Notes: a model not told the origin generated them from the letters alone. DNA of 64,000 bases from Verrucomicrobiota bacterium (GCA_030835305.1 JAURPJ010000125.1:1-64000), one strand, 5' to 3'. Positions 46,074 to 56,358 are shown, numbered from the stretch's first letter. Made by a program: numbers and translations.

Positions 46074-47519
46074 ATGGCGATCACGGACGATAAACCACCT
46101 TTTGAAAAGAAGGACGGCCCCAGACTTCAAGACGGGAAAAAGGATCAGCGCGATGAGCTGACTCCCCCTCCTCATGCCGTCGGCCCGGAAAAAAGTGTCC
46201 TGAGCTCGATGATCCAGGATCCCGAGGAATACATTGGCCGGGCCATCGAGGGACAGCTAACCGCCGCCCACTTCTACATGCCCTCTCACGGCAAATTATT
46301 TCAGGTCTTAGTCGAGCACTTTGAAGCCGGCAAAACCGTCGAACTAGTCGCCCTGTCGCAATACCTCATGGATCGGGACCTTCTCGATGGCATCGGCGGG
46401 CCTTCCGCAATCACCGAGATTTACACCTACGCTCCGACTGCTGCGCACTTCAATTCGCACCTCGCCATAGTCAAGGAAAAGTTCATTCTGCGCAATATCA
46501 TCAAGTCGTGCACCGAGTCCATTACGACGGCTTACGATGACCCTGAAGACGTGCAAGAGTTCCTCGATAGCGTGGAGCAGAAAGTCCTCGAGATCCGCGA
46601 AGCTAGCGAGACCACCGAGGAAATGGATGTAAAAACCGCCGTCGGCGAAGTCATGATTTACCTTCAGGAATTTCTTGCCGGCGACCGCGGAATCTCTGGA
46701 ATGACCACTGGTTACGGCGAGCTGGACAAGATGATCAACGGCTTGAAGGCCCCCGATATGTTCGTCATCGCTGCACGTCCTTCGATGGGAAAGACTTCGT
46801 TCATGATGAACATCGTCGAGCACATTGCCATCACCTCGGACAAACCCGCCATGGTCTTCTCCTGCGAGATGTCGACCGTTCAGATCGTGCAGCGTCTCGT
46901 CTTCTCACGCGCACGATTCGAATTTCAAAAACTGACCAAAGGCTACCAACCCAACAAGGCCGACCTGAAGCGAATCAAGGACGCCTCCGAGGAAGTCGCA
47001 AAGTCCAGACTCTTCATCGATGACACTGCCGGCATTTCCATCAACGACCTTCGTGCAAAGGCACGACGCAAGCACCGCGATGAAGGCATCAGCGTGATCG
47101 CGATCGATTACCTTCAGTTGATGAAATCGACCTCGAAGCAGGCCTCGAATTCACGAGAGCGGGAGATCGCCGAAATCTCCGGTGGTCTCAAAGCCCTGGC
47201 CAAAGAGCTCAACGTTCCCGTCATTGTTCTAGCCCAACTTAACCGTGGCCCTGAAGGGCGAACCGGCTCATCACTCGGAGTTCCACGAATGTCCGACCTT
47301 CGCGAATCGGGATCGATCGAGCAGGACGCCGACATGGTCGGTCTTCTTTACCGAAAGGTTTACTACGTGGACAACCAAGAGGATCGGGACGAAGACGATG
47401 GCGAAGCCGAATTGGTTCTGGCCAAAAACCGAAACGGTCCCACCGGAAACGTCCCCCTCACCTTCCTCCCAGCCCTCATGCGTTTCGAGACACGGGCCTT
47501 TACTCCGGAACCCGGTTAA
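46074..47519 (+). CDS. dnaB: Replicative DNA helicase
   Basis: 481 residues from the ATG at 46074. N-terminal DnaB domain (PPHAVGPEKSVLSSMIQDPE) and a RecA-like ATPase domain with Walker A AARPSMGKTSFMMN, Walker B ISVIAIDYLQLM and the late SGSIEQDADMVGLLYR motif. No intein or insertion is seen and the length is normal. It unwinds DNA at the replication fork as a hexamer. The first 25 residues are charged and poorly conserved. Confidence 0.95.
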   Translation: MAITDDKPPFEKKDGPRLQDGKKDQRDELTPPPHAVGPEKSVLSSMIQDPEEYIGRAIEGQLTAAHFYMPSHGKLFQVLVEHFEAGKTVELVALSQYLMDRDLLDGIGGPSAITEIYTYAPTAAHFNSHLAIVKEKFILRNIIKSCTESITTAYDDPEDVQEFLDSVEQKVLEIREASETTEEMDVKTAVGEVMIYLQEFLAGDRGISGMTTGYGELDKMINGLKAPDMFVIAARPSMGKTSFMMNIVEHIAITSDKPAMVFSCEMSTVQIVQRLVFSRARFEFQKLTKGYQPNKADLKRIKDASEEVAKSRLFIDDTAGISINDLRAKARRKHRDEGISVIAIDYLQLMKSTSKQASNSREREIAEISGGLKALAKELNVPVIVLAQLNRGPEGRTGSSLGVPRMSDLRESGSIEQDADMVGLLYRKVYYVDNQEDRDEDDGEAELVLAKNRNGPTGNVPLTFLPALMRFETRAFTPEPG

Positions 47520-47533
47520 AGCATTTTCAATTA

Positions 47534-48322
47534 ATGAGCTTCAAACACTCCGTGTGCCGCTGGTGCTTCGAAGACACCCCACTTCTCGAACTCGCCGATT
47601 GGTGTCAGGAAATTGGCATCGCGGGAATCGACCTACTCCATCCAGGAGAAGTAGAACACATCAAGAATCGTGGCTTGATCTGCCCGGTCACGGCGGTCCC
47701 GGAACACCAAAGCGGACTCGGCTGTATCGAGAAGGCTTTCAATAATCCGGACCACCACAAAACACTACTCGAGATCTATCGAGAGCTCATCCCACAAGCT
47801 GCCGAGGCCGGCATTCCAAACGTCATCACTTTTTCAGGAAACCGCGAAGGCCTCAGTGACGAGCAAGGTCTGGAAAACTGCGCGCGGGGACTTGAGCCGC
47901 TCCTGAAACTCGCGGAAGAACACGACGTCACCCTGATCATGGAGCTACTCAATTCCAAGGTCGATCACCCCGATTATCAATGTGACCACAGTGACTGGGG
48001 AGTTGCCCTTTGCGAAAAACTGGGCTCGCCTCGTTTCAAATTGCTCTATGACATTTACCACATGCAGGTCATGGAAGGTGACGTTATGGCAACCATTAAA
48101 CGGCACTCCTCGTACTTCGGGCACTATCATACCGCCGGATGCCCCGGGCGGAACGAACTCGATACCACGCAGGAACTCTACTACCCCGCGATTATCGAAG
48201 CGATTAAATCGACGGGTTACACCGGCTACCTTGCCCACGAGTTCGTCCCGACCTGGCCGGACCACAAAGCAGCGCTCATTGATGCGGTGAAACGCTGCTC
48301 GCAAGTCGGGATCCCGGTTTAA
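47534..48322 (+). CDS. Hydroxypyruvate isomerase-like TIM-barrel protein
   Basis: 262 residues, cytoplasmic. TIM-barrel xylose-isomerase-like fold of the Hyi family: ELLNSKVDHPDYQCDHSDWG and KLLYDIYHMQVMEGDVMATI carry the metal-binding Glu, Asp and His, and HTAGCPGRNELDTTQELYYP plus HEFVP complete the site. It could interconvert hydroxypyruvate and tartronate semialdehyde or act on a related sugar ketone. Lies 14 bp after dnaB; its stop overlaps that of the convergent ABC permease gene by a few bases. Confidence 0.88.
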   Translation: MSFKHSVCRWCFEDTPLLELADWCQEIGIAGIDLLHPGEVEHIKNRGLICPVTAVPEHQSGLGCIEKAFNNPDHHKTLLEIYRELIPQAAEAGIPNVITFSGNREGLSDEQGLENCARGLEPLLKLAEEHDVTLIMELLNSKVDHPDYQCDHSDWGVALCEKLGSPRFKLLYDIYHMQVMEGDVMATIKRHSSYFGHYHTAGCPGRNELDTTQELYYPAIIEAIKSTGYTGYLAHEFVPTWPDHKAALIDAVKRCSQVGIPV

Positions 48323-49455
48323 ATCTCCTTGCGACAGAAGATCCAACCTGCCCATACGAGCATCACCAGGGAGAATAAAACTGACGTCCCTATAGCATAG
48401 GTGCCTGAATGACGATCTGCAGCTTTTTCAGAAACCTCGATAAACATATCGTTCTGATCCTCCTCTTCTTCGAATCCCATAATAATGCTCATAAAGCTCC
48501 CTTTAGCTCCTCCTTTCTCCCCGTTCACAACAATGAGCCGATCAGCAATTTCCATTGTTCTTCCCGTTTTGGGGAAGACGGCGTAAGCTGCGAGCAATCT
48601 CTGATACCATAGTTTCATGCTCAAGATCCCGGCATCTCCGTTATCTCTGTCAACGAAGGGCTCTTCAAGTGGCTCGGGATCGTCGACCTTCACCTGGTCT
48701 TCGGCACCTTCCTCGATTTGACCTCCCTCTTCACCTTCAAGGTCGACTCCCAGGGGTTTGGCTGACTCTCGGGCCTCGGCTTCGAACTTCTTCGACATTT
48801 CTAACGTCTGAATCATAGTATACAGATTCCCTTCAAAAAAACCGATAACACTTGAAATAGCCCATAGAACCAGAGTGAGGACTAAGGCGGTCATGACTGA
48901 GCGCGTCTTCACCGCGATCACAATCATGAATGAATAAAGATAGGTGAACACCAGGAGAATCAACGATACGTACCAAAAGATCGAAGGATTCCACGAACCC
49001 AGTCGCCATCGCAGGGCCAGAAAGACAATCAACACGAAGGCCAGAACCTGAATGGTCACGAAAAGAAGACTCCCAACAAACTTCGCAGCGAAAACCTTTA
49101 AGCGGGAAAGTTTTTTAGTGAGTTCCATCCCGGCAGTTCCCTCTTTCAAAGCCTCCGGGAAAATTGACACACAAGAAATCAAGGCGAGAAGGACGGCAAT
49201 CCAAGATAACCAGTATTCAGCAATAAGCTTGGTGAAGATCGAAACGTAAAGTGTCTCAGATTGCGAAGTGCCCTCCCGGAACATGTCACTTTCAAAATGA
49301 CTGAGGCCGAAAAACAAGCTCGTTCCAGTCTCATCGAACCCCATCGAAAGATAGACCAAGGCCACGAATAATGAAATTGCAAGAGTCACCCAAAAGATGG
49401 TGCGCGCCTTGAGCATCCGAAACGAATCAAGAAGAATGGTCAGGTAAGGTTTCAT
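48319..49455 (-). CDS. ABC-2 type exporter permease
   Basis: 378 residues with a first helix near residue 20-40, a cluster of four or five helices at about 90-215 and a final helix near the C-terminus. A long acidic, soluble loop (about 225-345, EGEEGGQIEEGAEDQVKVDD) lies between them. The start overlaps the ATPase gene by 4 nt (ATGA-type), so the two make one exporter. Substrate unknown. Confidence 0.8.
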   Translation of the reverse strand: MKPYLTILLDSFRMLKARTIFWVTLAISLFVALVYLSMGFDETGTSLFFGLSHFESDMFREGTSQSETLYVSIFTKLIAEYWLSWIAVLLALISCVSIFPEALKEGTAGMELTKKLSRLKVFAAKFVGSLLFVTIQVLAFVLIVFLALRWRLGSWNPSIFWYVSLILLVFTYLYSFMIVIAVKTRSVMTALVLTLVLWAISSVIGFFEGNLYTMIQTLEMSKKFEAEARESAKPLGVDLEGEEGGQIEEGAEDQVKVDDPEPLEEPFVDRDNGDAGILSMKLWYQRLLAAYAVFPKTGRTMEIADRLIVVNGEKGGAKGSFMSIIMGFEEEEDQNDMFIEVSEKAADRHSGTYAIGTSVLFSLVMLVWAGWIFCRKEI

Positions 49456-50423
49456 GACTGGGGAATCGCTGGAGATTGAAGAGGTGCTCCGGGAATTGGC
49501 GGCGGGGCAGAGGGATTCGCTTGATCAAAAAATCCCATAAAGAGATCTTCGAGAGACTGGGTGTGTCTCTCGACACGCACAATCACGATTCCATCCTGAC
49601 GGAGTTGATCAATCACCGATTGCACGTCACCAGGCCTGCTGGTCGCGGCAGTGATAAGTCCGGACTCCACCGTAAAACCTTGTTCCGACATGGCCTGGAT
49701 TCTAGCGGGAGCGAGGCGGCCTTCAAACTCGACCTGATAGCTGGGTTTTGAAGACCTTAGGTCATCGAGCACCCCTTCCCCGAGAAGCTGCCCGTGGGAG
49801 ATAATCGCAACCCGATCCACAATCGGCTCAAGTTCGGAGAGAATATGAGTATTGATGAAGATCGTCCGCCCTTCTTCACGAAGCTTTTTCATCAGGACCC
49901 GGAAATCACGTCGCCCGGCTGGGTCAACTCCATCGGTTGGCTCGTCGAGAAATACGATATCCGGATCGTTCACCAATGCTTGGGCGATGCCTATCCGCTG
50001 CTTCATCCCCTTCGAGTATCCCTTCATTTTCCGGTCCTGATCATCCGTCATTTGAACCAAGTCCAACAAGGAATCCGTCCGGGTCTTACATTCCAGCGAG
50101 GACACATCCTGAAGGCCGGCTGTGAACTCAATAACCTGCCGCCCGGTGAGGTAATCCGGGAACTGGGCATGTTCGGGGAGAAGGCCAATATTCTGAAGGA
50201 CACTACGGTCTCCAATCGGTTTCCCGAGCATGGTCCCTTCCCCGCCGGTTCGCCGGATCAAGGTGGTGAGAATTTTGATCATCGTGCTTTTACCAGCCCC
50301 ATTGGGACCGAGAAGCCCGTAAACACAGCCCCGTGGGACTTGCAGATCGATACCTTTTAGAGCTTCAACGCCGCCCCGGTAGGTTTTACGGATCCCGGAT
50401 AGATCCAAAACAAAGTCACTCAT
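49452..50423 (-). CDS. ABC exporter ATPase
   Basis: 323 residues. Walker [15 protein letters not shown], signature [15 protein letters not shown], Walker [15 protein letters not shown] and the H-loop NTHIL are intact. The C-terminal extension (about 225-300, [20 protein letters not shown]) and the Pro-rich tail resemble DrrA/CcmA-type exporters. Pairs with the permease encoded just downstream. Confidence 0.92.
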   Translation of the reverse strand: MSDFVLDLSGIRKTYRGGVEALKGIDLQVPRGCVYGLLGPNGAGKSTMIKILTTLIRRTGGEGTMLGKPIGDRSVLQNIGLLPEHAQFPDYLTGRQVIEFTAGLQDVSSLECKTRTDSLLDLVQMTDDQDRKMKGYSKGMKQRIGIAQALVNDPDIVFLDEPTDGVDPAGRRDFRVLMKKLREEGRTIFINTHILSELEPIVDRVAIISHGQLLGEGVLDDLRSSKPSYQVEFEGRLAPARIQAMSEQGFTVESGLITAATSRPGDVQSVIDQLRQDGIVIVRVERHTQSLEDLFMGFFDQANPSAPPPIPGAPLQSPAIPQS

Positions 50424-50470
50424 AATTGTTCGCCTGTTAAATCAACGAGGGCGACCCTAACATCTGTCTC

Positions 50471-50959
50471 GTGAAAAGCCGCTATAATTTGCTCTTCGTT
50501 TGTATGGGAAACATCTGCCGCTCACCGGCAGGCGAAAACATCTTCCGGCACGTGGTCAAGAAAGCGGGACTTTCCGGACAGATTCACTGTGACTCCGCGG
50601 GCACCATCGGAATGCACTCGGGAAAGAAGCCCGATGCCCGGATATCAAATACCATTCGTCGGCGCGGCTACGAGGTCACCGGCCATGCCCGCCAATTTGA
50701 TCGGCGGGATTTCCAAGTGTTTGATCTCATCCTTACGATGGACCACGAGAACTACCAAAACGTGATGAAGTTAGCCGGGTCCGAGGAGGAGCGGGCCAAG
50801 GTTCGCAAGTTCACAGACTTCTGCACACAACACAATCACCGCGAAGTTCCAGACCCCTACTACGGCGATGACAACGGGTTTCAATTGGTCGCGGACCTCA
50901 TCGAGGACGGAGCGACCGGGCTCTTCGATCATGTGAAAAACTGCCTCAAGCAACCCTAG
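50471..50959 (+). CDS. Low-molecular-weight protein tyrosine phosphatase
   Basis: 162 residues, GTG start. The active-site loop FVCMGNICRSPAGENIF carries the catalytic Cys and Arg, and VPDPYYGDD the general-acid Asp. Bacterial members act on phosphotyrosine proteins, often in polysaccharide export. No kinase gene is nearby. Its end overlaps the convergent panE by 4 nt. Confidence 0.93.
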   Translation: MKSRYNLLFVCMGNICRSPAGENIFRHVVKKAGLSGQIHCDSAGTIGMHSGKKPDARISNTIRRRGYEVTGHARQFDRRDFQVFDLILTMDHENYQNVMKLAGSEEERAKVRKFTDFCTQHNHREVPDPYYGDDNGFQLVADLIEDGATGLFDHVKNCLKQP

Positions 50960-51870
50960 CGCTGCTCCAACATCCCGCGAATCCGGGCATCAAGCTCTTC
51001 CATCCCCGGCGTGGAGACACCGGCAGCCCCGGCCCGCCGAAGAGGCTCGCCCCAAATTGCCTCGACTTCGACAGGATACCCTTTCACGAAGTCGATCAAG
51101 CTGGAAGGCCGGTAGTCCTTCATTGGATAAGTCCGCTCGATTTGATACTCCACAAATTCTTGCTTAATCTCAAATCCCAGGGCGGCAGCAGCCTTGGTGA
51201 CTTCGAGCATAAGTTCGCGCACGCGATCCTCTCCACCGGGTTGAGCCAAAAGCTGACCGGTATCAATTCCGCCTTCCGTGATACAGAGCCCGTTGAAGGG
51301 AATGTTCCAAACCAACTTGCGCCATTGGGTCTCGGCAAAATTCACGGCAATTTCGCAAACAATCCTGGCCTCCTCAAAAATTGCGGCCAAACCACGAAGA
51401 CGATCAGTCACTCCCGGAACAGCCTCGCCCATCGCGATCATTCCCCCACCGGTGTGACGGATCAAACCAGCCCGAATCCGGTTGATACAGACAAAACACA
51501 TCGCTCCAAGCACGCGCTCAATTCCAAAAAGCTCCCCCAACGCCTCGATGTTCCCAAGCCCATTCTGCAAAGTGATAATCGCTGTATCGTCGTGAAGCAG
51601 GGGACGGATGACTTCCTCAAAACGATGGTTCGAGGTGGCTTTCCAGGCCACGATCACCACATCGACCGTTCCAATCTCTGCGGGCGTCCTGGCGCAAGTC
51701 ACTTTGGGCAGGTGAAAATCACCATCAATGCTCTCAACAGTGAGCCCCGCTTCGTTCACGACATCGTAATCCGAGCGGAGCAAAAAACGAACGTCATGAC
51801 CGGCTGCGGCCAGACGACCGCCGTAGTAACTGCCCACCGCTCCCGCTCCGACAATCGCAAAACTCTTCAT
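50956..51870 (-). CDS. panE: 2-dehydropantoate 2-reductase
   Basis: 304 residues. N-terminal NADPH-binding motif IVGAGAVGSYYGGRLAAAGH and the segment ITLQNGLGNIEALGELFG are diagnostic; the catalytic Lys is in WRKLVWNIPFNGLC. C-terminal motif MKDYRPSSLIDFVKGYPVEV also fits. It reduces ketopantoate to pantoate for coenzyme A. Its start overlaps the stop of the deacetylase gene (51867-51870). Confidence 0.9.
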   Translation of the reverse strand: MKSFAIVGAGAVGSYYGGRLAAAGHDVRFLLRSDYDVVNEAGLTVESIDGDFHLPKVTCARTPAEIGTVDVVIVAWKATSNHRFEEVIRPLLHDDTAIITLQNGLGNIEALGELFGIERVLGAMCFVCINRIRAGLIRHTGGGMIAMGEAVPGVTDRLRGLAAIFEEARIVCEIAVNFAETQWRKLVWNIPFNGLCITEGGIDTGQLLAQPGGEDRVRELMLEVTKAAAALGFEIKQEFVEYQIERTYPMKDYRPSSLIDFVKGYPVEVEAIWGEPLRRAGAAGVSTPGMEELDARIRGMLEQR

Positions 51871-52778
51871 CGTTTCAATTCACGGGCCACTTTGGCTGCG
51901 GTTGCGATAGTATTGCGGTGAATCTTGGCAGTGTATTCCGGCTGTCGGTTGTATCCACCGCCATAAAGGATCGCGACCGGAATACGATTGCCCATGAAAG
52001 CCCGGAGGATGACCTCATCACGCCGCATGAAGTCCTTCAAATCCAGCAGCATCTGGCCCATGCGGTCGTTGCGATGGTTATCCGCTCCAGCAATCCAGAT
52101 CACAAGATCCGGAGAAAAAACATCCAGTCCCGCCGCCAAGGTATTGAAGAGCTGCTTGAGATACATCTCCCCCTCCACGTATCTGACAGTTTCGACATCC
52201 ATCGAACCTTTGACCTTACTGCTCGGAAAATTCTTCCCGACATGGATCGAGTATGTGAAGACATTGGGATCATCCGCCAGAATGCTATTGGTGCCGTTCC
52301 CCTGATGGGCATCGGTATCAACGACCATGACCTTGATCCCGCGGCGATAAACCTGCAGGTCGCGAATCGCAATGGCGACATCATTGAAAACACAGTATCC
52401 CTCACCCCGGTTCTGGAAGGAGTGATGGGTTCCGCCGGCGAGAACGGCCGCAACTCCATCTTGAAGAGCTGCATGACACGCCTGACGGGTTGCCTCCACT
52501 TCGGTCGCACTGCGATGATAGAGCTTCGGAGTGACCGGCAAACCGAGAAGAATCTGTTCTTTCCGGTCCAACTGACCGTAATAGATCTTGGAAAGGTAGT
52601 CTTCATCGTGCACCCGCCTCAAGACATGACCATCGGCCTCGCCCACCTCGATGATATCCTCTCCCTTCACAATTCCACTGCCTACAAGCATGTCCTTGGA
52701 GACTTCGAACTTGTCCATCGGGAAAGGATGTCCGTTGGGCAATTCCAGGAAAAATTCTGATGAGTAAAAGCAGCGCAT
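51867..52778 (-). CDS. Histone deacetylase family (AcuC-like) protein
   Basis: 303 residues. GGTHHSFQNRGEGYCVFNDV has the paired catalytic His, VVDTDAHQGNGTNSIL the zinc-binding Asp and His, and VIWIAGADNHRNDRMGQ the last zinc-site Asp. Family members deacetylate acetyl-lysine proteins, polyamines or acetoin-pathway enzymes; the substrate here is unknown. The conserved late GGGYNR precedes a short C-terminus. Coupled to panE by a 4-nt overlap, which suggests co-expression but no known pathway link. Confidence 0.9.
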   Translation of the reverse strand: MRCFYSSEFFLELPNGHPFPMDKFEVSKDMLVGSGIVKGEDIIEVGEADGHVLRRVHDEDYLSKIYYGQLDRKEQILLGLPVTPKLYHRSATEVEATRQACHAALQDGVAAVLAGGTHHSFQNRGEGYCVFNDVAIAIRDLQVYRRGIKVMVVDTDAHQGNGTNSILADDPNVFTYSIHVGKNFPSSKVKGSMDVETVRYVEGEMYLKQLFNTLAAGLDVFSPDLVIWIAGADNHRNDRMGQMLLDLKDFMRRDEVILRAFMGNRIPVAILYGGGYNRQPEYTAKIHRNTIATAAKVARELKR

Positions 52779-52883
52779 TTCGTTCTGGGGCTACCTTCAC
52801 GCGCCTGCGCCCACCCTGCAAGCACAGACCACGGTTGACTCATCACTGGAAATATCAGGAGATGTCGCTAAGATTTCCCTGCT

Positions 52884-53687
52884 GTGACGATTAAAGTATC
52901 CATTTTTGCAGTTCTACTGGCGCTGCCGCTCTTCGGGCAGCGAGGCCCCAAAATCACCGTGGTGCCTGCTCCCAAGGACCCCTTCAAGCTCCAGCAAACC
53001 ACCTCATACCCTTGGAAAAAGTCGATCACCGCGACCGTCTTCTGGATCGGTGAAAAGCCAACCCAAAACAACCCTACGCCAAATAACAAGTCATCGTGGG
53101 ACGTGAACTGGCAAAAAAACTACGGTGGCTTCGACAATCCCGACCCAAAAGCCCGCCTCGGATACCTACCCCGTGGCTTCACCCCGGGGCAAAATCCTTT
53201 CTATGTCGCTCTGCCTTACAATGACTGCATGAACCACCGCATGCACAAGCGGGAAGCAGCCCGGGTCATTCCCTGGTGGAACCGGATCGAACGCGAACCT
53301 GGGGAATCCACCTGTAAAGGCCGTTGGGTGCAAATCTACTGCCCTAAAACCCGCAAAGTTTGTTACGCCCAATGGGAAGACTGTGGGCCTTTCGTGACCG
53401 ATGACTGGGAGTATGTCTTTGGAAACAAGCGCCCCAAAAACAAGAGCAACCAGGGCGCGGGAATCGATATTTCTCCCGCCGTCCGAGACTTTCTCGGCGT
53501 AGGCAACAAGGCCACCGTCCACTGGCGCTTCATTGAATTCACTCGAATTCCAAAAACTGGCCCTTGGACCAAGCATGGTCAAAACAACCCGTTTGTAAAT
53601 CGGGAGGTCGACGATTCCCTGAAGGAGAGAGATCGTTACATGAGAATTCTCAGACAAGGATCCAAACGGGTTCTCAACAAAGAGTAA
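52884..53687 (+). CDS. Secreted double-psi beta-barrel-like protein
   Basis: 267 residues, GTG start, signal peptide 1-19 (ending LPLFGQ). The central part CKGRWVQIYCPKTRKVCYAQ and the following DCGPFVTDD, then NQGAGIDISPAVRDFLGV, resemble the RlpA/expansin-type double-psi barrel in which GIDLS follows a conserved Asp. Several Cys could form disulfides. The C-terminus is basic. No SPOR domain is seen. A wall-related role is possible; the assignment is tentative. Confidence 0.55.
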   Translation: MTIKVSIFAVLLALPLFGQRGPKITVVPAPKDPFKLQQTTSYPWKKSITATVFWIGEKPTQNNPTPNNKSSWDVNWQKNYGGFDNPDPKARLGYLPRGFTPGQNPFYVALPYNDCMNHRMHKREAARVIPWWNRIEREPGESTCKGRWVQIYCPKTRKVCYAQWEDCGPFVTDDWEYVFGNKRPKNKSNQGAGIDISPAVRDFLGVGNKATVHWRFIEFTRIPKTGPWTKHGQNNPFVNREVDDSLKERDRYMRILRQGSKRVLNKE

Positions 53688-53816
53688 CAAAAAATCACCA
53701 CTCTCCGTGCGGAGGAGCGCCTAATCGTTCTTCAGAAATCCTGACCCCAAAGGCTCCGGCTAGAAACTGGTCATCGGGCCTTTCGACGCAAATTAAAGCC
53801 TCTCCCAAGCGGAGCT

Positions 53817-55114
53817 TTAAGGAATGGATGCTCGAATGATCCGGTAGAAGACCTTGCCACCGACCGGAGGCTGGAAGGTCAGAGGATTATCACTCTCCAA
53901 CTCAATCGCCCCAACGATGACCGAAGTGTTCCAGTCCAAAAGTCCGGTCGAAGACTGAAGAAGATAGAGCTGTCCCGCAGGAGCGTCCCATGTAACAGTA
54001 AAGTTGTCATTTTTCAGGTCAGGGACACTAATTGTAATTTTGATCGCTTGGGGGGACTGTGTCCGAAATTAAAAGCTGAAATTTTGAATACTGTGTTGAG
54101 TCGATATTGACTCCCAAGGGAGATCCAACACTGGTCACCAGAAACTTGTAGAAAGTGTAACTCACCGTGTTGTCAAAAAACACTTCAGGCGCCGCTGTGA
54201 ATCTTTCAAAGGGAGTTTCGACCATCCCGGAACCCAGCAAAGACCAAGATTCATTGTGGCCGGTTCCGTTGTTCTCATTGAAAATTTCTACGTTTGTTCC
54301 AACGATTTCCCATGAAACCGGATCCTGCCCGTTAACATCGTTAGCCGTGGTCAAAATGAAAGAACCGGCTGCGGATGGACCAGATGAGGCAGTGATATCG
54401 AAGCCACTATTTTTACGTCCGAAATTCAGATATTTGGTGAAGGACGATGCATCTAAAAGATCCTCCGGCCCACAGAGCCCCGGGACCCCACTTTCCGGCG
54501 AAGCTTGGTGAATCGCCAGAACAGGATCATTTGGCCAAAGAATTGGCGAACCCTGCCCGCTACTGCCGTCCCAAAACTGAGCTTTGGCAATCTGCGTCGA
54601 ATTATGGGCCGGTACCTTCATTGAAGGAAATGGCGAATTTATAGGAGGAAAACATCGCTTCGTTCCAAACATTCAAAACCGCCATAGGCTCAAATCGGAA
54701 ATCGGGAAGATCCAGATCTAGCTCTGCAATTCTCGTCTATGACTCGCCCGCTCCGCCGGAATTATCGGTCAAGACAATCGCGGTGTTTGTCCGATAAATC
54801 ACGACACTGGTGGGGGTTCTTTCGACCGAATCATTGGCTGTCGTAATAACAAAGCTCCATAACAGACTCGAACCAAATACCGGGGTCACGATGAAGCCCG
54901 AGTTTTCAGGGCCAAAGTTCAGGTAATTGGTGAAAGCACTGCCATCCACAATCAATCCGGGGCCTTCGCCAACTAGATAATTGCGACTTGATGCAATGTC
55001 CTCATCGATCGCGAGAACCGGATCTCCAGGCGAAATGATGAGATCGTCTCCAAAGACCTGCCGTAGAATAGACACCGAAATCGAGGCAAGACAGATGAGC
55101 ATTTTAAATTTCAT
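53817..55114 (-). pseudogene. Broken gene of a two-repeat secreted protein (one nonsense, two frameshift lesions)
   Basis: Start ATG 55112-55114 begins a signal peptide (MKFKMLICLASISVSILRQV). Two tandem copies of one domain follow; GDPVLAI to SAFTNYLNFGPENSGF in the first matches NDPVLAI to SSFTKYLNFGRKNSGF in the second. Lesion 1: TAG at 54737-54739 in GGAGES-stop-TRIAE, where the second copy has NESW, so TGG became TAG. Lesion 2: one extra G in 54606-54608, needed to pass from NEGTG to HNSTQ. Lesion 3: one extra G in the run of six at 54050-54055, after which the frame gives PQAIKITISVPDLKND and a typical C-terminal domain (WDAPAGQLYLLQSSTGLLDW) ending at TAA 53817-53819. Each lesion is consistent in frame arithmetic. 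Domain family not recognised. Confidence 0.85.
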
Positions 55115-55264
55115 ATTTCGAAGTGACGCCGATAGATTTTGAAGTTTCTGAATTGGCCATGGTTTGACCGCAAAAAACCTTTTCGACTTTTTCAGAAATC
55201 AACTCATTCCTGCTGAAAAGCACTCCCCTCTTTCACATTCCGGAATTGGCACCACACTCAGACT

Positions 55265-56149
55265 ATGAAACGTTCCTTCACTTCTGCCCTGCTGGCTTCA
55301 ACCCTCAGTGCAGCTGCAAATCTTGATCCCGAGCCGGAGAGTCGCTCACCCATGACCGCAATGCCGGGGCGATTCGGAGTCATCTTTGGAGGTGCCTCAC
55401 CCGAAAATGGCGGGAGCGACTTTAGCTGGGAACAACTCACCCTTCAGGGCGGGTTTGCCCTCAACAAAGAGTTCAGCGACGAAATAAAGATGTTCTATGG
55501 AGTCAATTACCGCTTCACCCGCATCAACACGGGGAGTTTTCACTCCAGGGCGGATCTCGGCCACCTGCATGACATTATCGTCCCACTGTCTTTCAGCTAC
55601 GACCCCTCCGACTCACCGTGGTCCTTTTTTGCTCAAATCTCCGGTCAACTCGCCACTGACTTTAACAGCATCACCAGTCATGATTTCGACTACTTCGCTC
55701 GCGTCGGCGCCCGATATCAGTTCTCCGATACCTTCTCGCTGAATTTTGGAGCCGCCCGCGTGCGGAACTTTGGCGAAGCCATAGTTCTTCCCGCGCTCGG
55801 TTGCACCTGGCAACCCACCGATGACTGGGCCTTCACCCTGCTGGGACCCCGGATCACTCTTTCCTACAAAATCAACGATCGCCTCATCATCCGCGGAGGA
55901 GGTTTTCCAACGGGCGGCCTCTGGAATGTCGAGAATGATACCGGGAACTCCGTCGACTACGGTTTCGCCAGCTACAACGCCGGGATTGGGATCGATTTTA
56001 AATTACGCAGGGGCTTTTGGCTCACCGCTTGGGCCGGAACGAACCTTGCGAACGAACTCCGGGCCGAGCAAAATGGCAACACGATCTTCGAAGAGGATCT
56101 CGATAACGGATTCTTCGGCTACCTCGGGATTAACCTCTATGAATGGTAG
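55265..56149 (+). CDS. Outer-membrane beta-barrel-like protein (DUF6268-like)
   Basis: 294 residues, signal peptide 1-19. The mature part is a series of amphipathic strands (MFYGVNYRFTRINTGSF, YFARVGARYQFSDTFSLNFG, LLGPRITLSYKINDRLIIRG) and ends with an aromatic residue (GINLYEW), as expected for a barrel inserted by BAM. It resembles DUF6268-type proteins in layout. Function unknown. A terminator follows at 56165. Confidence 0.65.
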   Translation: MKRSFTSALLASTLSAAANLDPEPESRSPMTAMPGRFGVIFGGASPENGGSDFSWEQLTLQGGFALNKEFSDEIKMFYGVNYRFTRINTGSFHSRADLGHLHDIIVPLSFSYDPSDSPWSFFAQISGQLATDFNSITSHDFDYFARVGARYQFSDTFSLNFGAARVRNFGEAIVLPALGCTWQPTDDWAFTLLGPRITLSYKINDRLIIRGGGFPTGGLWNVENDTGNSVDYGFASYNAGIGIDFKLRRGFWLTAWAGTNLANELRAEQNGNTIFEEDLDNGFFGYLGINLYEW

Positions 56150-56164
56150 TCCGGCTGAAACAGG

Positions 56165-56194
56165 AAAAGGGCGGCTCCGAAGAACCGCCCTTTT
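56165..56194 (+). terminator. Terminator after the beta-barrel gene
   Basis: AAAAGGGCGG (56165-56174) pairs with CCGCCCTTTT (56185-56194) across a 10-nt loop (CTCCGAAGAA). The rest of the spacer to 56358 shows only a small palindrome GTAATG/CATTAC at 56303-56319, before the protease gene. Confidence 0.88.
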
Positions 56195-56358
56195 CATACA
56201 CACAATCGACAATGACAGCAGGGCAACAAACAAAACCCCGGCTCAGTCGAACCATAACAATGCAGCCCCCGTGCCAGCTTTAATTGAATCAAATACCTAC
56301 TCGTAATGAATTGCATTACTAGTCACAACTCCACCAACCAGCGACGCTTCCCCCCTAA

